Part shown: positions 8,611 through 14,746 of the stretch, one piece after another
Numbering within the stretch: the stretch's first letter is position 1
Layout: each line of letters begins with the position of its first letter
Source of the DNA: a virus
Virus record (IMG/VR): IMGVR_UViG_3300031692_000003
Span: 1 to 50,803 of that record
Direction: 5' to 3' (one strand)
DNA length: 50,803 nucleotides
Program-made: the position numbers and the translations under genes
Notes under the pieces: model-generated
The model's database searches: none
The model's input: only the letters and a program-made list of their open reading frames with translations
Told to the model about the DNA's origin: nothing

Positions 8611-9267
8611 ATGAAAAAGATTATTTTAATTGTTGCAGTTATTTTCTTATCCTTCCCAGCCTACGGACAAGGTCTTTCAAACGCTTACAAAACGGTTAAA
8701 GAAAAAGTCGTTGAAAAAGTTGATCCGCAAGCATGCCCGGTTTATGACGATACTCCAATTGGAGAAATTATCCGTCAACCCTGGGAAATTGAAGTCGGGA
8801 TAAATCTTTTAACATCGCCTTCAAACGGCTCAGCTCAATTCAGAACAGATAATTTTTCTTTTGAAGTCATTCACAATATGTCCAGTGCCTTCGGGGCTTA
8901 TTTGAGGTATGATGTCCTGAAATATGAAAAACACAAATTCGAAGGTTCTGTATATAGCGAAAAATGGGACAATTATGGAATATTTGGTGGATTCCATCTC
9001 TATCTTTCGCCAACAATAAGGTTATTTGGTGGAGCTGGAAAGATATATGCCAAGGATGCAGATGGAAATGAGCCTGATATAAAAACATCCATAGAATATG
9101 GTGCAAAATACGATATTCCGTTGAAAGGCTATAAATTTGTAACTGCTTTCAAAGTTGTTGACGGACAAATAAACAAGGAATCTCCAAAATTAAGCGAGAT
9201 CACTGGTGATCAATCCTATTGGGCTATTTCAACTACTCTTTCAATCCCATTCGGATATAGTAAATAA
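8611..9267 (+). CDS. Outer-membrane beta-barrel-like protein
   Basis: A 218-residue protein with a Sec signal peptide (MKKIILIVAVIFLSFPAYG-Q, cleavage near residue 20). The mature part has alternating hydrophobic/polar strands, for example WEIEVGINLL, FEVIHNMSSAFGAYLRYDV, NYGIFGGFHLYLSP and YWAISTTLSIPFGY, separated by short turns, as in small 8-strand outer-membrane barrels. The last strand ends close to the C-terminus in an aromatic pattern. GGAG precedes the start by 9 bases. Phage-encoded barrels can alter receptors or surface properties, but the specific function is unknown. Confidence 0.7.
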   Translation: MKKIILIVAVIFLSFPAYGQGLSNAYKTVKEKVVEKVDPQACPVYDDTPIGEIIRQPWEIEVGINLLTSPSNGSAQFRTDNFSFEVIHNMSSAFGAYLRYDVLKYEKHKFEGSVYSEKWDNYGIFGGFHLYLSPTIRLFGGAGKIYAKDADGNEPDIKTSIEYGAKYDIPLKGYKFVTAFKVVDGQINKESPKLSEITGDQSYWAISTTLSIPFGYSK

Positions 9268-9605
9268 TGAAAAAATTACTTTTAGTGCTCGTTCTGCTTC
9301 TTTATTCCGTGCCTGGATTTGCTAGCTGGTTCGATTCGGAAGAGCCAAAAGAACCCGAAAAAGAGACAGTTTGCTTTTATTCTATCCAGGTATCAGGAGA
9401 GAAAGAAACAGCGGTTTTTTACGTGTTTCAAGGCGGTTGTGATGGTTTTTTTCAAGTCGGGATCATAGAGCAATCAAAAATAATTACATTGGATAAATCC
9501 CTTGAAGAACTATCAAATACAACCTATTCGAACATAGAAACCAGAAATTCAGACATTGATCAGAAATGGCCCGCCCTACAAAAAATTAAATTCTTCATAA
9601 AATAG
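9267..9605 (+). CDS. Small exported protein
   Basis: A 112-residue protein coupled to the barrel gene by TAATG. It has a strong signal peptide (MKKLLLVLVLLLYSVPGFA-S). The short mature domain starts with an acidic EEPKEPEKE stretch and contains two Cys residues about 23 apart (within VCFYSIQVSG and GGCDGFF) that could form a disulfide in the periplasm. No family recognised. It is the last gene of the envelope-protein block before an apparent operon break. Confidence 0.7.
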   Translation: MKKLLLVLVLLLYSVPGFASWFDSEEPKEPEKETVCFYSIQVSGEKETAVFYVFQGGCDGFFQVGIIEQSKIITLDKSLEELSNTTYSNIETRNSDIDQKWPALQKIKFFIK

Positions 9606-9629
9606 CCCGCCTCAAATCCCCACACAATA

Positions 9630-9651
9630 AGCCAGGTTTTAAAATCTGGCT
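9630..9651 (+). terminator. Intergenic hairpin (AGCCAG/CTGGCT)
   Basis: A 6-bp stem enclosing a self-complementary TTTTAAAA centre, placed between the last envelope gene and the promoter at 9657. It may separate the late operon from the early operon. No T-run follows, so a classical intrinsic terminator is not certain. Confidence 0.45.
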
Positions 9652-9656
9652 CCTGC

Positions 9657-9684
9657 TTGACATTCACAAAATATCTGTTATTAT
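9657..9684 (+). promoter_or_regulatory. Sigma-70-type promoter
   Basis: TTGACA at 9657-9662, 16-base spacer, TATTAT at 9679-9684. It lies in the gap before the gene at 9737 and probably starts an early transcript. Confidence 0.7.
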
Positions 9685-9736
9685 TTTACCATTCAGTGCA
9701 CAATAATTTTTACTAAATACTAATGGTAAGGCATTA

Positions 9737-9961
9737 ATGGAATTTTTAACAAAAGAACTCACCGATTTTATCCAATCAAAAGAAGGGAAAAGGATTTTCA
9801 AATTAATTACAAAAAACATGTCAAAGCAGAATAGGAGACACCTTAAGCTTAGACTGCTTGATCCTCCAAAAACTTTTCTTGATCTGATCAAATGGAAATC
9901 AGAAATAGAAAAAGCTCATGCAATGTTTTTAGAGGGTAAAAAGTCTAATAAAAACAATTAA
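9737..9961 (+). CDS. Small basic helical protein, unknown function
   Basis: A 74-residue Lys-rich protein (ends GKKSNKNN) with no Cys cluster, signal peptide or membrane segment. The start is about 45 bases after the predicted transcription start of the promoter at 9657-9684, with a GGTAAGG-like binding site. It is the first gene of the early region and is separated from the next gene by another strong promoter, so it appears to be a single-gene transcript unit. Its size and charge suit a host-takeover protein, which is inference. Confidence 0.65.
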   Translation: MEFLTKELTDFIQSKEGKRIFKLITKNMSKQNRRHLKLRLLDPPKTFLDLIKWKSEIEKAHAMFLEGKKSNKNN

Positions 9962-9995
9962 GAGTAAAATAATTGATAAAAGGTAAAATAATTAC

Positions 9996-10023
9996 TTGAC
10001 TTTGTGTTTTATAGGGGTATAAT
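9996..10023 (+). promoter_or_regulatory. Strong sigma-70-type promoter
   Basis: TTGACT at 9996-10001, 16-base spacer, perfect TATAAT at 10018-10023. The transcript would start near 10030, which rules out an in-frame ATG at 10004 as the start of the next gene and supports ATG 10067. Confidence 0.85.
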
Positions 10024-10066
10024 TAGACATAACAGATTAGCAATTAACCCGAACCGGAGAGAGAAA

Positions 10067-10327
10067 ATGAAAGTTACTCAAAGATTATTAGACGGACTTG
10101 AAAAAGCAAAAAACGCTGGATTTGACACAATCACAGTAACAAAAGGCGGGAATTTCGGAAATGTAGCGTTTTTATCCGAAGACATTGAAAGAGCCACCAA
10201 ACTTTGGAAAGTTGGCGAACGTCGGCTTACTGGTCACAGAGGAACATGGGCTTCTAAAGATTGGCCTTACAATGCACCCGGAAACATCCCGTACCAAAGA
10301 GTTTTAAGATTCGCAGATTTTGATTAA
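10067..10327 (+). CDS. Small early protein, unknown function
   Basis: An 86-residue protein starting at ATG 10067, preceded by a GGAGAGAG ribosome binding site and lying downstream of the strong promoter at 9996-10023. It is mixed alpha/beta and rich in Lys, Arg and Gly, with an FDTITVTKGGNFGNVAF strand segment and a Trp/Tyr-rich C-terminal half. No membrane segment, signal peptide or known motif. Strong transcription and translation signals suggest it is made abundantly early in infection. A hairpin follows its stop. Confidence 0.75.
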   Translation: MKVTQRLLDGLEKAKNAGFDTITVTKGGNFGNVAFLSEDIERATKLWKVGERRLTGHRGTWASKDWPYNAPGNIPYQRVLRFADFD

Positions 10328-10333
10328 CCAACC

Positions 10334-10351
10334 AGCCGGAGCAATCCGGCT
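10334..10351 (+). terminator. Intergenic hairpin (AGCCGG/CCGGCT)
   Basis: A 6-bp GC-rich stem with loop AGCAAT, starting 7 bases after a stop codon. It has the same layout as the hairpin at 21927: stop, AACCAG-like bases, GC stem, TTAA. No T-run. Confidence 0.5.
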
Positions 10352-10367
10352 TAACCAGGAGTAGAAA

Positions 10368-10589
10368 ATGCAATCAATACCAGATAAAACAGAGAACGGT
10401 TTCTCAAGGAACAGTGTCCTGAACGATTTTAGATTAGCAAAAGATCAGGCTGTATATGACGGCAAATCTGCTGAAAAACTTATTGCAGATGAATGCACCG
10501 AATCTGAATATCAAGAAACCCTTGACGATCTTAATAACAGTAAATGCAGGACAGAGCAGCCAGTTATACCCGGATATTTTAACAGTTAA
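10368..10589 (+). CDS. Small protein, unknown function
   Basis: A 73-residue acidic, polar protein with an AGGAG ribosome binding site 8 bases before the start. It is mostly helical (residues 18-55), with two Cys residues (in DECTESEY and NNSKCRTE). No known motif. Its stop codon touches the first copy of the structured RNA element at 10586-10675, so its transcript would continue into that element unless the element terminates it. Confidence 0.7.
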   Translation: MQSIPDKTENGFSRNSVLNDFRLAKDQAVYDGKSAEKLIADECTESEYQETLDDLNNSKCRTEQPVIPGYFNS

Positions 10590-10675
10590 CTCTCCGGCAC
10601 ACTCGCGGCGTTCACGGGTATGTGAACCTAACACGTAAAATAAGGAAGCCCCATAAGTAGCGCCGCCGGTGTGTT
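10586..10675 (+). ncRNA. Structured RNA element, copy 1 (5' leader of the PP-loop gene)
   Basis: The non-coding stretch between two genes folds with a long stem: CACAC (10598-10602), T, C, G, CGGCG (to 10610) on the left, against CGCCG, C, C, G, GTGTG (10661-10673) on the right, with one C/C mismatch. Inside lies a second hairpin, GTTCAC/GTGAAC (10610-10627). The outer left arm is almost identical to that of copy 2 at 11512. It ends about 10 bases before the AAGGAAA ribosome binding site of the PP-loop gene, so it could regulate it in cis. Confidence 0.6.
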
Positions 10676-10695
10676 AATTAATAAAAAAGGAAACC

Positions 10696-11508
10696 ATGAA
10701 TATAGTATGTTGGTGGTCTGGTGGAATCACAAGTGCAGTTGCTTGCAAATTGGCAATTGGTGAACATGGTGCCAAAAATACATCTGTTATCATGCTGGAC
10801 ACCAGAAACGAACACTCAGACACATACAGGTTTTTGAAAGACTGTGAAATTTGGTATGGGCAAAAAATAGAAATACTACGGTCAGAAGATTATAAATGCA
10901 TCCAGGAAACATGGTATAAGCACAAAAGCTTAAATACGGCAAATGGAGCTATATGCAGCTATATGCTAAAAAGAAGAGTTAGGGAAAAATGGGAAAAGTC
11001 TAATACCTTTGATCATCAAGTATTCGGATTTGAATTTGCTAAAAAGGAAATGAATCGGGCAAGGTCATTAAATCAAAATCATGCACACACAAAACCGATT
11101 TTTCCTCTAATAGATGCAAGGTTATCAAAGCAAGATTGTCTAAAAATTGTCAAAGGCGCGGGAATAAAGATTCCAGAACCTTACAATCTTGGATTCAATA
11201 ATAATAACTGCTTAAGAACTGGATGCGTCCAGGGAGGTATAGGCTATTGGAAAAAGATCCAGTCCGAAATGCCTGAAAAATTTCATAAAATGGCAGCAGT
11301 TGAACATGATTTGACTGACATGAAAGGCCAACCAGTAACGATGCTAAAAGATCAAAGCAAACAAGCAAAGCAAAGCGGAATAGATCTCGTATTTCTAAAA
11401 AAGCATCCAGGATACCCAAAGCACAAATGTATTGATGATATGAAAGGAAGAAAAGTTGAGCCACTAGAGGAGTGCAACGGATTTTGTGGAATAAATTATT
11501 GCAGTTAA
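10696..11508 (+). CDS. PP-loop ATPase, PAPS-reductase-like
   Basis: A 270-residue protein of the adenine-nucleotide alpha-hydrolase fold. The PP-loop SGGITS is at residues 8-13 (after MNIVCWW) and an LDTRNEHSDTY segment follows near 33. A GAICSYMLKRRVREKW segment around 90 and a Cys-containing GFNNNNCLRTGCVQGG segment near 172 match phage PAPS-reductase-like proteins. Such enzymes adenylate a substrate for sulfur transfer or base modification; the substrate here is unknown. AAGGAAA precedes the start. The gene is bracketed by two copies of a structured RNA element. A second, unrelated PP-loop gene lies at 32294. Confidence 0.85.
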   Translation: MNIVCWWSGGITSAVACKLAIGEHGAKNTSVIMLDTRNEHSDTYRFLKDCEIWYGQKIEILRSEDYKCIQETWYKHKSLNTANGAICSYMLKRRVREKWEKSNTFDHQVFGFEFAKKEMNRARSLNQNHAHTKPIFPLIDARLSKQDCLKIVKGAGIKIPEPYNLGFNNNNCLRTGCVQGGIGYWKKIQSEMPEKFHKMAAVEHDLTDMKGQPVTMLKDQSKQAKQSGIDLVFLKKHPGYPKHKCIDDMKGRKVEPLEECNGFCGINYCS

Positions 11509-11511
11509 TAA

Positions 11512-11598
11512 TTAACTCTCCTGGCACACTCGCGGCGCGAAGCGTAAGCAAACTATGTTGGCGCGTCCGTTAATACGGCAAAGCGTCGCCAGTGTGTT
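11512..11598 (+). ncRNA. Structured RNA element, copy 2 (5' leader of a zinc-ribbon gene)
   Basis: Shares the left arm TTAACTCTCC-x-GGCACACTCGCGGCG with copy 1. The right arm (11583-11598) pairs with it although its sequence differs: T30 now pairs with A91 instead of wobbling with G, and one G-C pair has become G-T. The internal sequence is different and holds its own hairpin CCGT/ACGG (11567-11578). It ends shortly before the AAGGAAA ribosome binding site of the gene at 11615. Confidence 0.6.
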
Positions 11599-11614
11599 TA
11601 TCATAAGGAAATCA

Positions 11615-11797
11615 ATGGAAAGAAGACAATCTAAGCATCGCGTCATCATAGCAGGAAAAGAACTAGAAACCATACAGACAGAATATCTATGTGGTTACTG
11701 CAAGAAGTGGTCTGACTGTATTTTATGGGATTTGTCTATAGCTGATGGAATAGTGACTTATACCTGCCCTAAATGCAAAACAGAATCAAAGGAGTGA
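11615..11797 (+). CDS. Small zinc-ribbon protein
   Basis: A 60-residue protein. The start at ATG 11615 is chosen because an in-frame ATG further upstream (11555) lies inside the structured RNA element and AAGGAAA precedes 11615. It has two CxxC knuckles (CGYC near residue 26 and CPKC near 53), the usual spacing of a zinc ribbon, and a basic N-terminus (MERRQSKHR). It may bind nucleic acid or a host protein. Function unknown. Confidence 0.75.
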   Translation: MERRQSKHRVIIAGKELETIQTEYLCGYCKKWSDCILWDLSIADGIVTYTCPKCKTESKE

Positions 11798-11802
11798 TTA
11801 AA

Positions 11803-12354
11803 ATGGCATCAATAAAACTTAGTTCAATAGCAGTGATTCAGGCTTGTAATTTGGCAATCATGGATCTTGAAGCAAAAGTTGAAGAAATTGAAGATAGCAA
11901 CAGGGGAAAGAGAGATAGTGTTTTTTATACAGCTTATTTAAGCAATACAGCTTGGCATCATAATCAGATCAGTAAAATAAACAAGATCAAATCCCTTGCC
12001 GAATACCGTCCAGGTGAAATCCAAATCGATCAACATGATTATGAATTGATCGGTTTGGATTTAGCCTTTGGTAGACAGGCAAAGATTTTTTCTGAGTATT
12101 TTGAATCAACATATCTATTCGTCAAGCAGTTGAAGGAAAAGTTACCGGAAGGTGTTTCAATCCATATCAGTTATAATGGGAAGTTAATGGGAATTGACCT
12201 GGATAAAAACGGTTTTGTTGTAACATGCGGAATCAGCGGAAGCATATTTTCAGACCCCAAAAAGGTAAAAGATGTTATTGAAAATCTGATAATTAATGCA
12301 AAGGAAAGATGGAGTTTCCAGGATTCAAAGGAGAACGATAGTGGAAAAATGTAA
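11803..12354 (+). CDS. Unknown early protein
   Basis: A 183-residue protein; ATG 11803 is used because GGAG lies at the right spacing before it. The N-terminal half is helical (residues 10-55), the C-terminal half alternates strands and helices and includes a VSIHISYNGKLMGIDLDKNGF segment. No catalytic motif, membrane segment or Cys cluster. The GTG start of the next gene overlaps its C-terminal codons, so the two are probably co-translated. Confidence 0.75.
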   Translation: MASIKLSSIAVIQACNLAIMDLEAKVEEIEDSNRGKRDSVFYTAYLSNTAWHHNQISKINKIKSLAEYRPGEIQIDQHDYELIGLDLAFGRQAKIFSEYFESTYLFVKQLKEKLPEGVSIHISYNGKLMGIDLDKNGFVVTCGISGSIFSDPKKVKDVIENLIINAKERWSFQDSKENDSGKM

Positions 12355-12574
12355 TCACAGCCCCGATGCAAGAAACATCTGTATTCACTGCAAAGAGCCA
12401 ATATCCTATTTAGATTTTGGTGGTCCTGGTTCCGGTGGTGTTTGGATAACAGACGAAGAATGGAACCAATCAGAAGAGGAAAGAAAATCAAAACCGGTCC
12501 CGAACGTATGGATATCAAAGACCGGTAAAGAAATAATCGATGATTTTAGGAGAGTGCTAAATTCAAGGGAATAA
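12341..12574 (+). CDS. Small Cys/His-containing protein
   Basis: A 77-residue protein starting at GTG 12341, which has an AAAGGAG ribosome binding site and overlaps the preceding gene by 14 bases. The N-terminal residues (EKCNHSPDARNICIHCKEP) form a likely zinc-binding knuckle, and a GGPGSGGVW turn follows. It is the last gene of the plus-strand group and ends one base before the stop of the convergent minus-strand repressor gene. Function unknown. Confidence 0.7.
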   Translation: MEKCNHSPDARNICIHCKEPISYLDFGGPGSGGVWITDEEWNQSEEERKSKPVPNVWISKTGKEIIDDFRRVLNSRE

Positions 12575-12799
12575 CTATTCATCACACATCAACCAATCAA
12601 GAGAGCACTTAAATCGTTTCTTGATGTACAAAAGCTGATCAAAAGTTGGTCGTGCATTGCTGTTGATGATCCTGGAAAAGTTAGAATCGGTCATGTTCAT
12701 TTCTTTTGCTAATTTTCTCTGATTGACCTTATGCTCTTTCATTAGTGACCGTAGGTTATCACAGAATACTTTAGTTTGAATCAATTTTTTAGTTGCCAT
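12575..12799 (-). CDS. XRE/Cro-type transcriptional regulator
   Basis: A 74-residue minus-strand protein with a lambda-repressor-type helix-turn-helix. NQRKLAKEMNMTDSNFSRII (about residues 26-45) carries the scaffold and recognition helices, followed by RPTFDQLLYIKKRF. It is essentially only the DNA-binding domain, as in Cro. It is one of two minus-strand genes in the window and faces a 310-base control region with an 18-base palindrome at 12861-12878 that could be its operator. It may control the divergent transcript toward the tRNA-like RNA and the antirepressor. Confidence 0.85.
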   Translation of the reverse strand: MATKKLIQTKVFCDNLRSLMKEHKVNQRKLAKEMNMTDSNFSRIINSNARPTFDQLLYIKKRFKCSLDWLMCDE

Positions 12800-12860
12800 T
12801 ATTTTATTCCGGTGGTAAAGTTGTGAAAAATCACTTAATTTTAAATCAAAATTGCTTGTT

Positions 12861-12878
12861 ATCTAACTATGGTTAGAT
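12861..12878. promoter_or_regulatory. Palindromic operator candidate
   Basis: ATCTAACTATGGTTAGAT: two perfect 7-base half-sites around a 4-base centre, about 60 bases upstream of the XRE gene start and in the divergent control region. Likely site for autorepression. Confidence 0.55.
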
Positions 12879-12907
12879 CATATCCGGTCTTTAAGTTTTA
12901 ATCAAAT

Positions 12908-12980
12908 ATGCATTGCCATTGTGGAAGTATTCAGGACTCGAAAGGGCAGATAGTAGAATTAGTAAGCAATGGCAGTGCAT
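12908..12980 (+). ncRNA. Long hairpin in the control region
   Basis: ATGCATTGCCATTG (12908-12921) pairs with CAATGGCAGTGCAT (12967-12980): 14 consecutive pairs with one T-G wobble and a 45-base loop. It sits between the operator and the tRNA-like element and holds no credible coding sequence. It may be one module of a single structured RNA that also includes 12991-13096. Confidence 0.55.
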
Positions 12981-12990
12981 TTAACAATGT

Positions 12991-13096
12991 GGGGAGATAG
13001 CGTTTGACGCATGGCTGACTTATGAAGTCGTAAGGGAATCAAGACGCTCTTGACATCCATCTTGAAGAAGTACCGGTTCAACTCCGGTTCTCCCCA
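12991..13096 (+). ncRNA. tRNA-like RNA (non-canonical)
   Basis: A 7-bp acceptor-like stem (GGGGAGA 12991-12997 with TCTCCCC 13089-13095) directly abuts a perfect T-arm (stem ACCGG/CCGGT, loop TTCAACT, 13072-13088), with U8-A9-like bases TA after the 5' strand. The 106-base length and the centre do not fit a normal tRNA: no D-arm and no 7-base anticodon loop on a 5-bp stem. Instead there are small hairpins GACTT/AAGTC and TCAAGA/TCTTGA. The TTTGACG after the acceptor and the T-loop recall the tRNA-like domain of tmRNA. No CCA is encoded. Confidence 0.5.
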
Positions 13097-13109
13097 GCCC
13101 AAAAAGAAC

Positions 13110-13238
13110 ATGAGAATTTTACTACCAATTATATTAAAACCAATTAAAGCTTTGGTATATCCAGTTTATTTCGTGTTCATACTGGCATTGGTTTTTGTTA
13201 TTCTAACAGCTGCAAGAATTGTGATTAGGGATTTATAA
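13110..13238 (+). CDS. Small membrane protein
   Basis: A 42-residue protein starting at ATG 13110 (upstream in-frame starts would lie inside the tRNA-like RNA). Nearly all of it is one hydrophobic segment (PVYFVFILALVFVILTAA, about residues 18-35) flanked by basic residues (KPIK before, RIVIRDL after), so it would sit in the inner membrane. No clear ribosome binding site is visible, so expression is less certain. Role unknown. Confidence 0.5.
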   Translation: MRILLPIILKPIKALVYPVYFVFILALVFVILTAARIVIRDL

Positions 13239-13246
13239 GGGAAACT

Positions 13247-13363
13247 ATGAAACACGAATGGAAACTAAGATTCATCCTCGAATCAACAAAATGTAATTCA
13301 ACATGGTGCTACTGGTCTTATTGCAGGGTTTTGGAAGCACAGTTATTAATAAAGTCACAATGA
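13247..13363 (+). CDS. Small Cys/Trp-rich peptide gene upstream of an ATP-grasp protein
   Basis: A 38-residue open frame with a good AAGGGAA ribosome binding site and an ATGA overlap with the ATP-grasp gene at 13360. It contains three Cys and three Trp residues, including STKCNSTWCYWSYCR. Coupling of a short peptide to an ATP-grasp ligase recalls precursor-peptide arrangements, but it could equally be a leader peptide or a frame-shifted remnant of the ATP-grasp N-terminus. Confidence 0.5.
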   Translation: MKHEWKLRFILESTKCNSTWCYWSYCRVLEAQLLIKSQ

Positions 13364-14031
13364 TAAATTTAAAATTATTCAAGGGGTTTTCGCTACAGAT
13401 GGGTGATAATTCTCCTGAATCAAAGAAGATTCATTTTTATTGCTTAATGAATGATATAGACATAAAGCGCTTTGTTATCAGTGATGAAATTCCAAAAGAT
13501 TATGTTCCAAGCGGTTCTGTAGAATTTTGCGAGAAAATAATTGGTTATCCTAAAAAACCTGATTATTACCCCGAATGGTTATCAGAATATCTATTTAGAA
13601 AAGTTTGGAAATCTAATGAATGGATAGTTGGAGAAAAGTATTTTGTTAAGCCATTAGACAGGCATAAAAGATTTACTGGATTTATAACAAAAGGAACTTA
13701 CAGCAAGAAAAAGAGGCCTCCGTTTTGGTACTCAGAAATAATAAGCTTTGTGGACGAATGGAGATATTATATTTCAAATGGGTATAATCTAGGGGGGTGG
13801 TGGTATCAGGGACAAAATGAAGATATGGAAGCCCCGGAGTTAAATTGCTATATTCCTGAAAATTTTTGCGGAACGCTTGATTTTGGAATTACTTCGAACG
13901 GTGATTTTGCACTGGTTGAAGCACATCCACCATATGCATGCGGTTGGTATGGATCTCAAAACGAAATAGAAATTTATTTGAAATGGATAATTAATGGTTG
14001 GGAATCCATAACCAAAAATATAAAAGTTTAA
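13360..14031 (+). CDS. ATP-grasp protein, R2K-like
   Basis: A 223-residue protein from ATG 13360 in an ATGA overlap with the 38-residue peptide. The C-terminal half shows the R2K-type ATP-grasp pattern: FVDEWRYYISNG near residue 128, then DFGITSNGDFALVEAHPPYACGWYG near 178-202, with acidic metal-binding and basic residues in order. These enzymes form amide bonds using ATP and occur in phage-host conflict and peptide-modification loci. The substrate is not predictable. A further upstream ATG (13303) in the same frame would overlap most of the short peptide gene. Confidence 0.75.
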   Translation: MINLKLFKGFSLQMGDNSPESKKIHFYCLMNDIDIKRFVISDEIPKDYVPSGSVEFCEKIIGYPKKPDYYPEWLSEYLFRKVWKSNEWIVGEKYFVKPLDRHKRFTGFITKGTYSKKKRPPFWYSEIISFVDEWRYYISNGYNLGGWWYQGQNEDMEAPELNCYIPENFCGTLDFGITSNGDFALVEAHPPYACGWYGSQNEIEIYLKWIINGWESITKNIKV

Positions 14032-14061
14032 GCATAGGCCAGGACAAACAAAAGGAATATT

Positions 14062-14463
14062 ATGCCATTATCTTGTAGTTGTGACTTTGATTATGAATTC
14101 GAGGAGGGTGAATGGTATTACGATATCTGTGACCCCGATTTTGAGAAGCTCAATTTTAAAAGGTCAAAGCGCTGTTGTAGTTGCGGTGAATTGATAAAAC
14201 CAGGTGATTTATCTCTTGCTCATATCCGTGCTAGATACCCATACGACGAACTTGAATCAAGAAAAAAATTAAGCATGGATCTTGAAGACGCAATGAATCA
14301 AGAAGCACTAATACCAATGGTCCCACATTATCAATGCGAAAAATGCGGAGAGATCTGGTTAAATCTTCAATCTGTTGGGTTCGAATGTCTTTCACCTTCT
14401 GAAGACATGAAAAAGGCTCTGTCTGAATTCGTAAAAACATACGAACCAAAACCGCTTGTTTGA
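14062..14463 (+). CDS. Zinc-binding protein with CxC and CxxC motifs
   Basis: A 133-residue protein with three Cys pairs: CSC near the N-terminus, CCSCGE near residue 37, and CEKCGEIW near 92. The last two are typical zinc-ribbon knuckles. The rest is charged and helical, ending in a short basic tail. It lies downstream of the ATP-grasp gene with a 30-base gap. I do not recognise a named family. A nucleic-acid or regulatory zinc protein is the likeliest class. Confidence 0.7.
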   Translation: MPLSCSCDFDYEFEEGEWYYDICDPDFEKLNFKRSKRCCSCGELIKPGDLSLAHIRARYPYDELESRKKLSMDLEDAMNQEALIPMVPHYQCEKCGEIWLNLQSVGFECLSPSEDMKKALSEFVKTYEPKPLV

Positions 14464-14533
14464 AAAGCATATTTTAATCTCTGTAAACTAGGCTGATATA
14501 AATGCCAGTTTAACAACTCTGAAGGGGGAAATC

Positions 14534-14746
14534 ATGAAATCATGCGGAGGTTGCACACATTTTATAAGATTTAAGCCAAGTGGTGGCGGTCTTTGTGGCG
14601 TTAAGGACACACTTGTCAAATCAGATCATGGTAAGCAATGCCGGTGCTGGAAGGGAAAGAAATACGACCGGAATATTCAGAAGAGAATCGCTTTTCAGAT
14701 GATCACTGAAGCCATGAGTCAACGTTATTCGATGGGGCTGTCATGA
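14534..14746 (+). CDS. Small Cys-rich protein
   Basis: A 70-residue basic protein with four Cys residues in the first 40 (CGGC, then LCGVKD and QCRCWKGKK), probably a zinc or redox knuckle. GAAGGGGG provides a strong ribosome binding site about 7 bases before the ATG. It overlaps the next gene by ATGA. No enzyme motif recognised. Confidence 0.7.
   Translation: MKSCGGCTHFIRFKPSGGGLCGVKDTLVKSDHGKQCRCWKGKKYDRNIQKRIAFQMITEAMSQRYSMGLS

Noticed and set aside
10004-10066. Upstream ATG start for the protein at 10067
   Set aside because: It lies within the promoter (TATAAT at 10018) before the transcription start.
12991-13096. Calling this a standard tRNA or an attP core at a tRNA 3' end
   Set aside because: D-arm and anticodon arm do not fit, length is 106 bases, and there is no integrase gene.
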